Source of the DNA: Opisthocomus hoazin
Taxonomy: Eukaryota > Chordata > Aves > Opisthocomiformes > Opisthocomidae
NCBI RefSeq assembly: GCF_030867145.1
Contig: NC_134420.1
Location: 9,021,823-9,085,822 of the forward strand
Direction of reading: 5' to 3'
Length of the DNA: 64,000 bases
In this document: piece after piece, positions 1-12,500 of the stretch
Layout of the letters: the number at the start of each line of letters is the position of its first letter
How positions within the stretch are numbered: position 1 is the stretch's first letter
Position numbers and translations under genes: made by a program
Notes under the pieces: generated by a model
The model's database searches: none
Told to the model about the DNA's origin: nothing
What the model saw: only the letters and a program-made list of their open reading frames with translations

Positions 1-394
1 TCTTCGTTCCTTGGTGAAAACTAACCAGGAACCTGGCCAGAGCCCGCTAAGGAAAACCCTGCGCAGCACATGTACGTGACTAGCGGATCCCGAGCCCCAC
101 TGTTACTGCCTTCAGCCCCAATCGGAGCATGCCACACTGCCTGCTAATGCAGGCACAGCCTACGTCTGGCTCTGGATGTGTGACAACATAATAGTGCATT
201 GTGCCTTTTTCATCCCTTGTTAACAGTCAGTGCTAGCCTTGGCTTGTAGTAAAAACCAAAACCTTCTCACAAATCCAAGCACTTACTGTGCATAGCCAGA
301 GGAAACAGCATAAGAGACGTATCGTTTTTGTTGATGACAGCAGTATATCGTTCCCACTTTCAAGTTAGATGTAATCTCAGAAAGCAACATCTTT
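1..394. other. Flank downstream of IMMP1L; possible 3' end of a converging gene
   Basis: No coding exon is seen on either strand. In other vertebrates the plus-strand gene DNAJC24 ends tail to tail with IMMP1L about here, so part of this stretch may be its 3' UTR. Nothing in the sequence itself proves that. Confidence 0.3.
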
Positions 395-487
395 GTCAAG
401 TAAAATTTGTGTTTATTCTAAACAAAAATAGTTCCATTGATTTTAGTAGAAAATATTATGAAAGCTGGCAATAGTCACTTAAATCTT
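395..487 (-). terminator. IMMP1L: IMMP1L 3' UTR with polyadenylation signal
   Basis: A canonical AATAAA lies on the minus strand at 417-412, about 70 bases past the stop codon. Cleavage would be expected some 10-25 bases further on, so the 3' UTR would be short. The exact end is inferred; a longer UTR using a later signal is possible. Confidence 0.6.
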
Positions 488-556
488 TTAATCATCAAGA
501 AATCTATGGCCATTGGGGCTTGCACGTAGAAATCCAAAGTCATTCAGAGGCCATAT
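488..556 (-). CDS. IMMP1L: IMMP1L coding exon 5 (C-terminus and stop)
   Basis: The acceptor is tttacag. It reads [20 protein letters not shown] then DD and the stop TAA at 490-488. It gives 22 residues, completing a 166-residue protein. Confidence 0.96.
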   Translation of the reverse strand: MWPLNDFGFLRASPNGHRFLDD

Positions 557-3500
557 CTGTAAAATAAAATACAGTTACAAGAGATTTTAATCACAACTCA
601 AAGTTCAGTATTTTCATGTCTTATTGTTGTAATTGTTTTATAAACTGCATAATTTTTTAGCTCTTTGGTTGATGGGGTATACGAACTTTTCTCACCTGTG
701 TGTTTCTTTTACTAGGAGTAATAACCACTATATATATAATAAACACTATATATATGGAATCATTATTCCATAGTGGCTAGAGACAACACTAGTTTATACA
801 CAGCATGCTTTGCTATGAAGAGCCTCACAATTTACTGTTTTTTTTCCAGCCTTGGAAACAAATACATTCCTGAAAAATATCTTTTAAATTCAAAGTTTTC
901 CAGCTTGTAAACCTCTTAAGAAATTAAAAGACAAAGTATGTATATTTGATCCATCTAGGAGAAGAAAGAATACCACAAACATTACCTCCCAGTGAAAGTA
1001 GTTCTGCGAGGTGTACATTTGTATTTGCAAGATGGGCATTTGAACTGCAAACACCAAACCTTGGAAGAAAATTCCATAGGATTATAGGTAAGCTTATACC
1101 ATGCACGTCGTTATAAAGGGGTGGAGTGCCTGCCGCCATCAGGGACTCTCAGCCAAGGGGCTTCTCTGAGAAGGGGACTACTATGTGGGAAAAGAAGGCG
1201 CACAGATCACGACCAAGTACAAGCACAAGTGTCAGAGAACAATGCTTACCAATAAGAAAAAACTTTCTCTCCAGAAATTAACTACATAGCTGTTCATACT
1301 ACTGAATGCTCCCAGGAGTACTTTCCTCTGAACATCTGTTAATTACACGTAGGCTGCTCTTGGATGCAAAAAAAAGTAGAAGGGAATCAAGGACATTCTT
1401 TTACACTTTGTCTCCCTTGACTGCCTGTGTCTCTTTGCAACACGTGCTTTCAAAGATGGCACAAGGGGATCAGCAGGAAGAAGGGAAAGAGATGATGTTG
1501 AAGAATGAATGCCCTTCTGTGGCTCTGATCCTGTAAAAACCTCACAGCCTCTGCTCAAGATGAAGTGACCAAGACAGAAAGATGATGCACTACCTTGTTC
1601 CCAAAGCATCTGTCAGTATGGTGTTTACCTTGCTCCTTTTTCCTTACAATTTGATCTTAAGGAAGGTATGTGGTAACCTTCCAGGAACAGCAACTTACTC
1701 TTTACCTGAGTTCAGGGAACATCCACAGCTCAGAAGGAGCCTTTGCTGCTTTCTATGTCGAGTGAAAAAGTAATTTTCTCAGTTTAAAAAAGGAAGCGCA
1801 GTGCCAAGGTTCAATAGTTTGAACCACGTGGCTTGTCCCCAGCCCTGGAGACAATGACAGAAGAGGCAGAGGCAGTTAAGGATGGGCGTAGCAAGACATA
1901 GCATCAACTTACTACTAGGCTGGGACCGTGCACTGCTAGAAGCTCCCTAGGCTTGTTCTGTCAGGCCCCTTGCAGCCCTGTGCTCGGGAAAACAGAAGGG
2001 TGAGTCATCCTCAGCACCTCAAGTTCTGTGGATTTGAAGAAGGCTCACACCTCTCTTGTGCAAATATCTTAGAAAATACATGTCTTTTTTGGCACCTGCA
2101 GTTAGGGAAGAGCATGAGGAACGTCTGCTGATAGACAGAAATACACAGAGGTGACATCTGGTCTCTGTATGCATATTAGCCAGTGAGCTATTTTAAGTTC
2201 CACACAAATATCTAGAGATAGGAACCAACAACAGAAGGCTATATGTGATCTTGGTGAGAAGCAAAGCTGTGCAATTCAAGGCTCTCCAGAGGCGCTGTGC
2301 TGGCTGAAGGCTGGGTGTCAAGTCTTTGTTTGGCCTCAAAGGCAAATGGGAGTAAAAGGAGTAGGAATATCCCATATTCTAAATCTAAGCGGATCTGAGT
2401 AAAGGCCCGGAAGTTTCTTAAGCCATTCACCACAGCACAAATCTCATTTCAGGCAACTCAAATCAAACCTATTGCAACTTCTGTGAAAGTAATCAAATTT
2501 GTTTTAAATATTATTTTAACAATTTAGTTTCAAATTCATCACATTAATCTTAGTGGTAGAGAGAATGAAAACCATGTTTTATGTAGTCTGTGTGCAGGAG
2601 GGAATGTGAGAAAACAATACTCCAGGTTGGAAGGGAGATGGAACAACCCTTCTCTGTGGAACAAAGGCATGCCACCGTGTGTAGTAATTCCCGTCTTTTA
2701 GACAGAAGTTGACTGTGACTTGCTTGTTCAGACTGGCTAGTCCAATTAGCAGCTGTTTCCCCTTGCCCTCTTTGGCTTGGCCTATGTAGATTTGATCTGA
2801 TGGATGGGGCTAACTAGCTCTTCTGAAGACACACTACAGGTCTATTTTAGACATGGAGCCTAAGTCCAGGGAACGCACAGAATGTCCTACCTAGGACAGG
2901 ATGAAGCATGAGTTCCGCCAAAGTGGGACTCCCTAGGCTTTTACTGAACTTGCAGCTACTTTGATTTCAGTGGCCTTTTTATGGAATGAACTTGTCTCTC
3001 AAGAGTGGCAATTGATTTGGAGGCAGGGAAGAAAAGGAGCAAATATAATCAAGTATCATTATTTCTGTATGGGTTAAAAACTGGTGCACCAACATTGTCT
3101 GAGAATCCTAGGTCTAAACTTCACAGATAAGCTACAGAGAGAATTAACATTTATGTTCTGCCAAGAATAGGTTGCCTAAACACACCTGGTACAAGCTTGC
3201 TCTCTTTTGTTAAAATCCATTACTTCCAAATTAAATTTGTTTTTTTGCATCCATTACTGAAAAATGTAACAGCATTCAAAGGCAGTGCTACATCTGCTCC
3301 TCTGAAATCCACTTTAAGATAAAGCCGTATAAGCTTCCATTCTCAAGGCAGTAAAAGATTTTTGATGAAAGAGAAGTCAAACCTCTAGCAGACTACATTA
3401 AAAAGAATACATAGGTGTCTTGGCCAGTGATCTACTAATTAGCTACCACCGTGTGGACCAGCTGGATTCTGCTGCCTTTCACTATAATGTTCCACAGCAA

Positions 3501-6500
3501 CATCCAATAGCAAGATCACTGTATTCTACTGTGAATTACCATAAACAACCCAAACTATAAGCACTCATTTGAAGAATAAAATTATTTTTGCTTTTGTTAG
3601 GCACCATATACTTAAATCTCATTAAAATGTTAAGAATCACTATTCTATGCACCATCATAAAACAACTGCTATAAAATTTGGTTAAATAATTATTTCGATT
3701 AAGTGTCAAGTGATTGCATGCTATCTTTTTAAACAGACAATATTCTGGAGTCCTAAAGTACTTCTTCAATACATAATATCTGTGTGTAAGTTCCATTAAT
3801 TTTACAGAGTTTACTGCTTGCTAAATTCAGGGCTCAGTCCTGTCAGTCACTTCATTAAAGTCTCTCCAGCATCTTCCTTGTTGGGGTACAAGCTGGACAC
3901 AAGTTTATTGCTGTGGAGAGATACTGTGAATAACTATAGCTGTCCACATACATAGGTTCTTAATAGAGACATTATTTGCCAACAGTCCCCTGCGCAGAGA
4001 GGTTGTGGATTCTCTTTCTCTGGAGATATTCAAGACCCTTAAAGTAGCAAACAGCAAATTTTCTACACCAGTACATCAGTTGGATTATTAATACCACATT
4101 CTTATTAAGAAGGCTGTCAGCATATTAGCATCATTTGTATCTCAGCAGTTAATAATCCAGGCTAAAACTTGGGTGGTCATGGAAATAGCCCAGTTTAGAA
4201 TCAGCATCTTTTCCTCTGGTGTACACGGCAAGGCAAAGAGTACAGTGAAGGAGCAGAGAGCGCTCACTTAACGCTAGGGAAGAACTCAAAGCAAACACTA
4301 CCCAGAAGGAACAGAGGCCAGACAAAACTTGGTGGTGGAGCTGAGGGGCACACATTATTTGAGCAATTAGTGATTACGGTCAATAGCTGCAAGGTTTTTT
4401 GAGAAGTCCTAAATTGTGTTCATAAAAACTGTAAATTATGTATATAAAACTTTGTTAAATTGGAAAGAGCGAATCTTTCCTGTGCATATAATACAGCTGT
4501 GCTAAATGATGTTTTTGTGGATGTGTTGCAATATACAGAGAACAGTTTCAGAAACTTTTTTTACTGTTCTGAATGGCACCATTTTAAATCTAGCTTTCTA
4601 AATGCTGGTCCGTAAGTCTGTAATACAGACTCCCTTGTTTCTTAGATTAAACTTTTTATGGAGAGGAAATTGTCTTAGTTGCTTCTTTTTTGGTAAAGGA
4701 GTAAATTAATAATGCAGATAGTATGAAAAAGTAATTTAGTGTGACATGAAGCTGTAGAATTGTTGAAACAGGAGAAGGAACCGTGGAGGTTTATATGACA
4801 CAATATTGATTCAAAACATTTCTTTTTAAATAATAATGTGGCAGACAATTACGGTGGCACAGATTTGACTTTACTGCTAAGGCTTTCTCACAGGCTTAGT
4901 TTAAAAAGCAGCAACGCCAGTCTACATGTCTAAAGTATGTATGCAAGTCCTAGAAAGACAGCCTTTTCCTCCATCTTTGGTTTTTGAACTATGGAACTAC
5001 ACTTCTCAAATTCCAACAACAGTGAAATATGGAGCGGCCCTTTTCTACCATTTTGCAGAGGCAAGAATCAAATTAAAGATGGAATGTATATCCATGCGGG
5101 GGGGGGGTATGTGTATGTGTATGCATACGTTTGTGTTCTCATCAGGCTTGGATTTGCATGCTAAATAATTCATTCAGTTTTCATAAGCAATGACTGCTCA
5201 AAGAGCGCTGCTCAAAAAACGAGTCCTGCCTCAACAAAAACCCCACCATTGTTGAATTACCCTTTTACAGCAAGTGGCCGGTGTGTTCAAGCTTTCCTTC
5301 ACATCGGCTTTGGCCAGACACTTAAGGAGACGAGTTCTAATACCTAACACCCAAGAATTTAAAATGTATTAATATAATAGTATATGATGTTTTTAGAGAT
5401 TATAAATATATATACACCTTAAAACAAATGCGTCCTCTTATCAGTCCGTAAGGAACAGGTCCATAGCACCTGGAATCTGTAGAATTCCTGAGATTATCAC
5501 CTTCTAACCAAACATGTCCTTTAGGCACCTAGGATAAAGCAAGATTGAAACATAAAAAGAAAATAGAATAGAATGGTATTAAGCATAGTTTGCCTTACAG
5601 TATGTTTTCTGGTTCCTGTGTTCTGTATTTCTTGACTGTATAATGAACTAATTTTTTGTTGAATCTAGTAAGACAGAGCGCCAGGTTTGGAGGGATGAGA
5701 AGGAGTGCTCCAAAGTATCTGTTCTATCATGTGCTCAAAAAACAATGGTTTGCAACAAAAAATCCAAAATGAAGATGTAAGAGGTTAGACCAATGTGACA
5801 GGGTCATTAATTTAATAGACTTCAAAAGAGGTCATTAGGATGTTGACTGAAAATCTGCCCTCCTGTCGCAGTAACAGCATGAACAGGGCAGCCACACACT
5901 CATCAACATCCTGGGGCCAGCACCAAGGCTAGACCTGTTAGTAGATTCATGATGAACTAACGGGTAATTGATTGTGACATCAATTACGAATAATCTCATC
6001 ATTTTATCGGAGTAGGCTTGTCAAAGTTCTAATTAAGATCACAGTTCATTCTATGTGCAGGCAGAATCCACAATGCATTATATTGCAATAATGATGATCA
6101 CAAAACAGCGAATCCCTTTTTATAATTTGAAAATTAATGATGGTGACCTTATACTATATGACAAAGACCTTTCATTGCCTATATATATTATGCATTAACT
6201 ACATTACATACCATAGATTCATGGCATTCACTGACTGACTCAATGACAAAATGAGAAATAGCAACATAGCTATATTAGTTACCTAAATAAGAGTATAAAG
6301 CTTTCATACATGAAAAAGTTGCTACTGTAAGTCTTAAACTAAGATTTTCATTGGGAATATGCAACACTATTTTGATTAAAAAAAAAAAACAAACCACATT
6401 TCAGATATAAATAACCTCTTACAAGTTACCAAATAAAATACTTGTTATTTTTCTAATCTGTTTTTGTTTCTAAAATTCTAAACCAGGCTGAGAATTTTAA

Positions 6501-9500
6501 AGTAGCAACATATTCTCAATCTAGATAATATTTAACGTGGACTTTAACATACATTTTTCCAAAACCAAATATGCACTTGAAACATTAATATGCTCACAAT
6601 TCAATGGAAAAAAAAATACAGAAACAAAATTAAACACCCCCCCCCGCAATGTCAAATGAAACTCAGAGTTTGAGCAGTATAAACATTTATGGTTTAGAAA
6701 TAAGCCACATGGACTCATAAATACAATAGTCTACATATACCGAATTCAAGAATAACAGACTAAACAAAATAACCACTCCAGTAGTAAAAGTCTGGATGTA
6801 AATCATTAAGAATAAAGCCAGGTCTCCCAGATAAACATTGGAGGAGAATGCAGTTGAAGTAGAATTGTCGGTACTGACAAGTATCTGGCCAGGTAACACA
6901 GATTGGGAACCTTGTCTTGAAATAAACCTTTCAGGCTCTTGCTGAGTCATGCTCCCGCCTGCCTGGGACCCGACTAGGAGCCGAGGACAGCACGCTACCC
7001 GAGCGTCCCTTCGCTGAGCTGTGGCAAATGCGTAAGCTATGGATTAAGAACCAATAGTTTGTCTCTGACGGTGGCAAAAAGAGATGCTCGTCATGGAAAG
7101 CACGCGTGAGCCTGTCCATCTTCTCTCGACCACCCCGCTGTGTTTCTCTGGTATCCCGGACAGGTGCGTTGGGCACGTCGGAGGGCACGCATCCCTGCCT
7201 CATCATTCCAGAATCTATATGTGGAGCTACAGACCAGCAATATGTCTAAACCCTTTTGAAACCTACTGTCTCCTTCCAGTCTCCTGTATAAAGGACTGCT
7301 GCCTTGTTTCCTTTAAACTAATTTGCTAGTTCTATCAAGGTCCTTCTTGTTCTCCCAGTCCTTCAATACAGGAATTCCGTATTCCACTTGTCTGCCACCT
7401 TTATTATTTTGTAGGCTTACCAGATTGCTGGCCTGTGCACGAAGGGCTTTCTCTGGGAAGGCCAGTTGATTTCAGCTAGATGACTTGGGCCCTCCTCCTA
7501 CACAAGCAGCTTTGCAAACAATACAACCAACCAGAAGTAAATTTTAAAATAAATATTGTATCCAGAGTCAAACGACCTGTATAGAGTATACATCTCATCA
7601 GATGTGGACGGATGTTTTTTGATAAGTCTCCATTTGAGAATGTACTGACATGCCTATTTTCCTCAAAAATTCTGTGGTATGCAGCCTATTCAGGATGTCC
7701 AGCAGCAATTGTCAGGTTAGTTGGATACTCATCTTCACTTATTCACTGTGCCCTCATCGAAAGCATTCCCTGTGTCCACCGTTACACAGGAGCTTGTTTT
7801 TCAGGTGCATATTACAATGCAAAGCAGCGTTCTGACCTTCTGGAGCAAACTCTCCTGTCCAGCATCTGCCAGAATTACAAGTCGTACATCAAACTACTGT
7901 CATTTTGAAAGACTATCTCAGCAAATACACAAAAAGGAGAAGCATGAATTACTATGAAAAAAAGATATTTTTTTTTTTAATGAAATAAAAAAGCAAACCC
8001 ACATTAACATTTCACATTTCTGAAAACGCGTCACTTCTTGCAATGTGCTACTGCTTCACACGCAGGACACGACCAGCTCCCCTCCCCTGCTTCCTCCTTG
8101 CCCCAATCCGTAGGCAGAACATGAAGCTCATCTGTCATTATGCGAAATAAGGACCCGCTCATAGCACAAGTACATCCAAGCACTTCAAGACCTTCCCGTT
8201 TTTCTTCCATGCTCTAAAAGTATAAAAAACAAAGTGCTTTTGCCACCTGTGGCACATCACTTACTAGTTCTAATACTACTAATAATTACTTGTCTAGACA
8301 AGATGCTCGTAGTTTGCATTCCAGACAGAACATTTGCAATGAAGTATATTCCTATATTCTGAAATTCACCACTTTGGGTAACTTTCATAGTTCTCCACGG
8401 AAGCTATGACAGGACCCTACACCTCTAAATTTGTTGTTAAGGGTACTGTCACACTGTATGATTCATCTAGAGATAATACAGTATAATACCTTTGTATGGT
8501 GCCTGCCCATCACCTAGGCATGTCACTACAACCTAGAATTAAGATAAGCAATAAAAATCACATGAATTACATGAACATGTGAAACCAAATACCAGTGACA
8601 GGCCATAATTGTTAATTAAAAAAAAAAAGAGCTGTTTAAGCCCCTTTGAAATAAAGGCTAAAGCCAGAATCCTCAAGGGTTTATGCACCAAGCTTTTTCT
8701 AGACCAGCTCACTGATTTCAGTGGGATTACTCCCATTTAATAAAGTTAAGTCTGAGTATCAGCCTTTGCAGAATCAAGACCTGATCTGAAACGCCTCAAA
8801 GCTATGCAAGTACAGTAGCTGGGAATAAGATACATTTTTAACCAAAGGAAAAAAAAAATCAAAAACTTGTATTTGTAGTAATAATATATTAATTGCACAC
8901 CAAGAGGCTGCTGTTGCCAAAAAACCCAAGGCAATAGGAAAGGCACTCGCTTGACAATCCACAATGTTGCATTTTGGTACCTACTGACCATGGACCATTC
9001 TCTTGGACAAAACTAATTGTATCTAAGCAGTACAGCTGAAATCACAGTTACCATTACTACACATGGCAAGACTGGGAATACAAAAAGTACTGACAAGAGT
9101 GCCAAATCATTTCACTTCGGCAGGGCAGCATTTCAGTTCTCCCCTACGCGTAGGCCAGAACTAAGATGTGTAAGTCTCACAGGCCCAGCACCTGAATTTT
9201 CGCATAACAACCTGTGGGTCACGCGCAAACCCTGCAATTCCACAGCCGTGCAGGTTCATGTGAAAACACGCTGCCGCCGATCCTCTGCTGCCTCAGCAAC
9301 CCTTGTGCCTCTGGTTTTGTGCGGATTATCCGAGGATTTACTTCCAAGGAACAGCAGTTCTCCGGCAGAACCGGTTGTCTGAGGTGCAGCTCATATGCAT
9401 GAGAATACAGGGCCCTGATCAGACTCCTGAGGCTTCCCTCCTCTCCTTCCAGGGCTCTGGTACAGGAGCAGATAGACCAGCAGAGCGAGATTATCATTTA

Positions 9501-12500
9501 GAACAACTGAGCTTGTGGCAGTAGGTTACTCTGTTTCAGCTCACATAAATAAGCATCTTTCACTGCAACAAACTGGCTAAAATTGCAGGGCTGTAGTCAT
9601 TTACTTAGTGGTATAGTTAAAGTGGCACAACTGAAGTACAGGTCAGGTACTTGATGCATACTTACTGACATTAAACATTATTTTACATAAATGAGGGTGG
9701 GGGGATCAACAAAGAATTACATTCTTTTGCTCTTTTCACATGACACCAAACTTGGAGTAACTCACTCAGTAACTTCAAGAGATGAGGTGGCTGCACTCCA
9801 GTATGCACATTAAAGGCATACTAGAAAATTAATATACTGAAAATCAGATTAACAGATTAAATTATCTGCCTCAAAAATACCCCCAAACCCAACTAAATGC
9901 AAACAGGCTTTTGCGGTTTGGGTTGGGTTTTTTCTTTTGGTGGGGTTTTTCTTTGGTTTGTGATTTTGGGGTACTTGGGGGGGGGGGGGTACTAAAGATG
10001 AAGAAGTATGGATTTTTAATAAATAAATGGAGAATTATAAACACGAATCTCTTGCAATCTCTCCTTTTGGAATTCCAAGCAGTCTGTGTTTGTCAAAGAG
10101 CATCAGTACGTACAATCAGCTGGGAGCAGATGAAGTTTGAACTTTCGTAAGGTCACAGGTATTCACATCACCTCCAGCAATATCAAAGTTTCAAACTTAA
10201 GAAGAACTTTAAATCATTCCCATCTTTTCTTTTCAGTTCAGAGGCTTCCTTCTTGAGCTACGATAAGAACTAATCTCAGTGCTGGACAAAAGAATAAAGT
10301 CTGCAAGTTCTCATCTATCCCTACTAAGGTCTATTTAAGTGCCTCCTACTTTGGTACAAGCAACAAATGTAATTGCTTCATGGCCTGCGGGTGTTCATTT
10401 AACAAAAGAAGCTTTTGTGAACAAGCCACAGGTGTTACCTTTCTTGATTAAAGTGAAATATGATGAAAGAATCTACAATATCGAATAACAAATTTACTAA
10501 ATACTGATTAAATTGCCTTATTTAAGTTAGGATAAAATATACACCACAGAAATGCTGCAGTTGTTTTATCGCTCTATACTTGCAAGTTTCACATAACTAT
10601 TCCTTAATCCTTTATTTATTAATTCAGAACCAAAAGTGAATAATGCTTAACAGATACTCTATTTTTAATGATCCAGTTGCTCTAGGCACCATTTCCGTAG
10701 GCTTATCATAAACATTGTTCATATTAAGGCTGCCATCTGTTTAAAACTCAACAACATTAATTAGCTCAATATTTTCCAAAATCAGCATAAGCATTTACAT
10801 GTCCTTTTTTTGTGCTGGAAAAAGCTATGAAGTGGTGGCAACCACCCTGGAACTTCAACAGTGTAGCAGATCTGAAGTCAACATCTTCTAAGCATCACTA
10901 AAGGGCTGAATTACCTGGAATTCAATACTTCTTCAAAAAAATAGAACAGAATGAATTTACCTTAAATTCACAGGTACTGCCAAACAGTTTAGAACTTTCC
11001 TTTCACTTACTGAAGTTTCAGTTGCTTATAAGACATAATGTAGTTGGCCCAGTTTGTTTAATTACACATATTAAAAAGAATATATTATGACCTTGGTCCA
11101 GATTATTATGAGAAAAGATGACAATGGAACACGAACAGGTTTTTATACAGAAATTAAATTCACTATGGTTAAATATTATATTATGAATTCTTTCTCTATA
11201 TTAAGAGTCATTGGTTGTTTTAATAGAAAATTTATAAATAGATAAAATATACAGACTTGCCTATCTTTAAGCTTGGAAATTAATTATTAACCAATATTAA
11301 AATCACTTAACCTTCAATGGTAGCAATGTTAACTCGTGTACTACAAGGTAATTAAGATATTAGATTTGAGTTTGTAAGACATTTTTCTCTATCATGCAAG
11401 TATACCAGTTGAGTGTTGTTCTTTAAAAAAAATTGGGGAAGCTGGTACAGTAATCTGTCAATACATTCCTTGGTTATTTGAATGTTTGGTTTTTTACCCA
11501 TTGTTGCTCCTTCTAAACATTGTGTAACACACAAATAGCTACTGCTGTTCCTGAGCTTGCTTACTTGAAACCTAAACGGTCTGATCGCCACGCTCACTGC
11601 CTGATGGCAAAGGTCACAGAATTTTCATCTCAGGAATATCTATGCCAGTCAAATGACTACAAGATACGCTTTCTCTCAGTATCCCTTTTTGGCTGTTGCA
11701 AAAGTTTCCAGCTGTGTTAAACAATAATTCAAACACTTGCATGCATTGGTTGCACACAAACTTGCATTGTTTACTTTACATCAATAAATATTCTCATTTA
11801 ATATTCAGATCCAGAGCATATTGTTCAATATGCTGATTTGAATCAGCCTGAAAAGCTATATATCCAATTTTTAAAATCTTTTGCTGCAACCCTAAATTTA
11901 AATTATTAGCCATCATTCCTTTTCTAAAAATATTAGTTACAATTAATTTAAAATTATTTTAAAATTAATTAATAAAAACTATGAGCAAGTATTACTGTCA
12001 TGAAGAATAATGCCCAGATTTTTCACTTGTTACCACCTCTCTTTACATTAAAGCAATGGTTCTCTTTTGAAAACAAAATCATTTTGCTTTAAATAGTGAA
12101 AAATTATCTAAGGTTTTTAATCCACTATAGTTTTGAAATGTTCATATTTTACAGATGTTCCTAGGCGAAAACTTTCAAAACTTAATCTCCTAGCTACATC
12201 TAGGAACTCCTGAAAAAAAACCCCACAAGCAATCATTGAGAATGACTTAATTCTTTTCTTCTCCAGGAAACAGACGATGTAACAGGGTCACCCTAAAGTA
12301 CAGGTGAGACCAAAACACCTATGGGTTCAAACCCCACCGGGAACTTACTGGCTAAACCACAAATCCCATTACCATCACTGGTACGTCTGGGACAGAGGCA
12401 TACCTGTACTGTGATCTAGCTAATAAGGCTGGTAGCAACAACGGCCAATAAATACTCTGTGCCAGATAAACAAATCTTAAAAGTGTCGTCTCCCAACTCC

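Larger units (their letters stand above)
557..5417 (-). other. IMMP1L: IMMP1L intron between coding exons 4 and 5
   Basis: AT-rich intron bounded by gtgtat and tttacag. It holds a small AT-repeat hairpin (about 719-776), a short CR1 relic (about 3987-4040), and a run of ten G followed by a TG/TA repeat (5098-5131). Open frames here are short and without recognisable protein similarity. Confidence 0.85.

Noticed and set aside
7480-7500. Short ctagatgacttgggccctcc resembling a CR1 tail
   Set aside because: Only about 20 bases resemble the CR1 'actagatgatct...ggtccctt' block and the flanks do not continue the match.
9017-9382. 121-codon plus-strand open frame with overlaps in three frames
   Set aside because: The peptide composition is not protein-like, there is no similarity I recognise, and other frames are equally open in a slightly GC-richer part of the intron.
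12301-12340. tRNA-like T-arm (gggttcaaacccc) with a 5-bp stem upstream
   Set aside because: The B-box-like word is good but no acceptor stem, D-arm or convincing A box could be found, so it is not a tRNA gene; a SINE relic cannot be shown.
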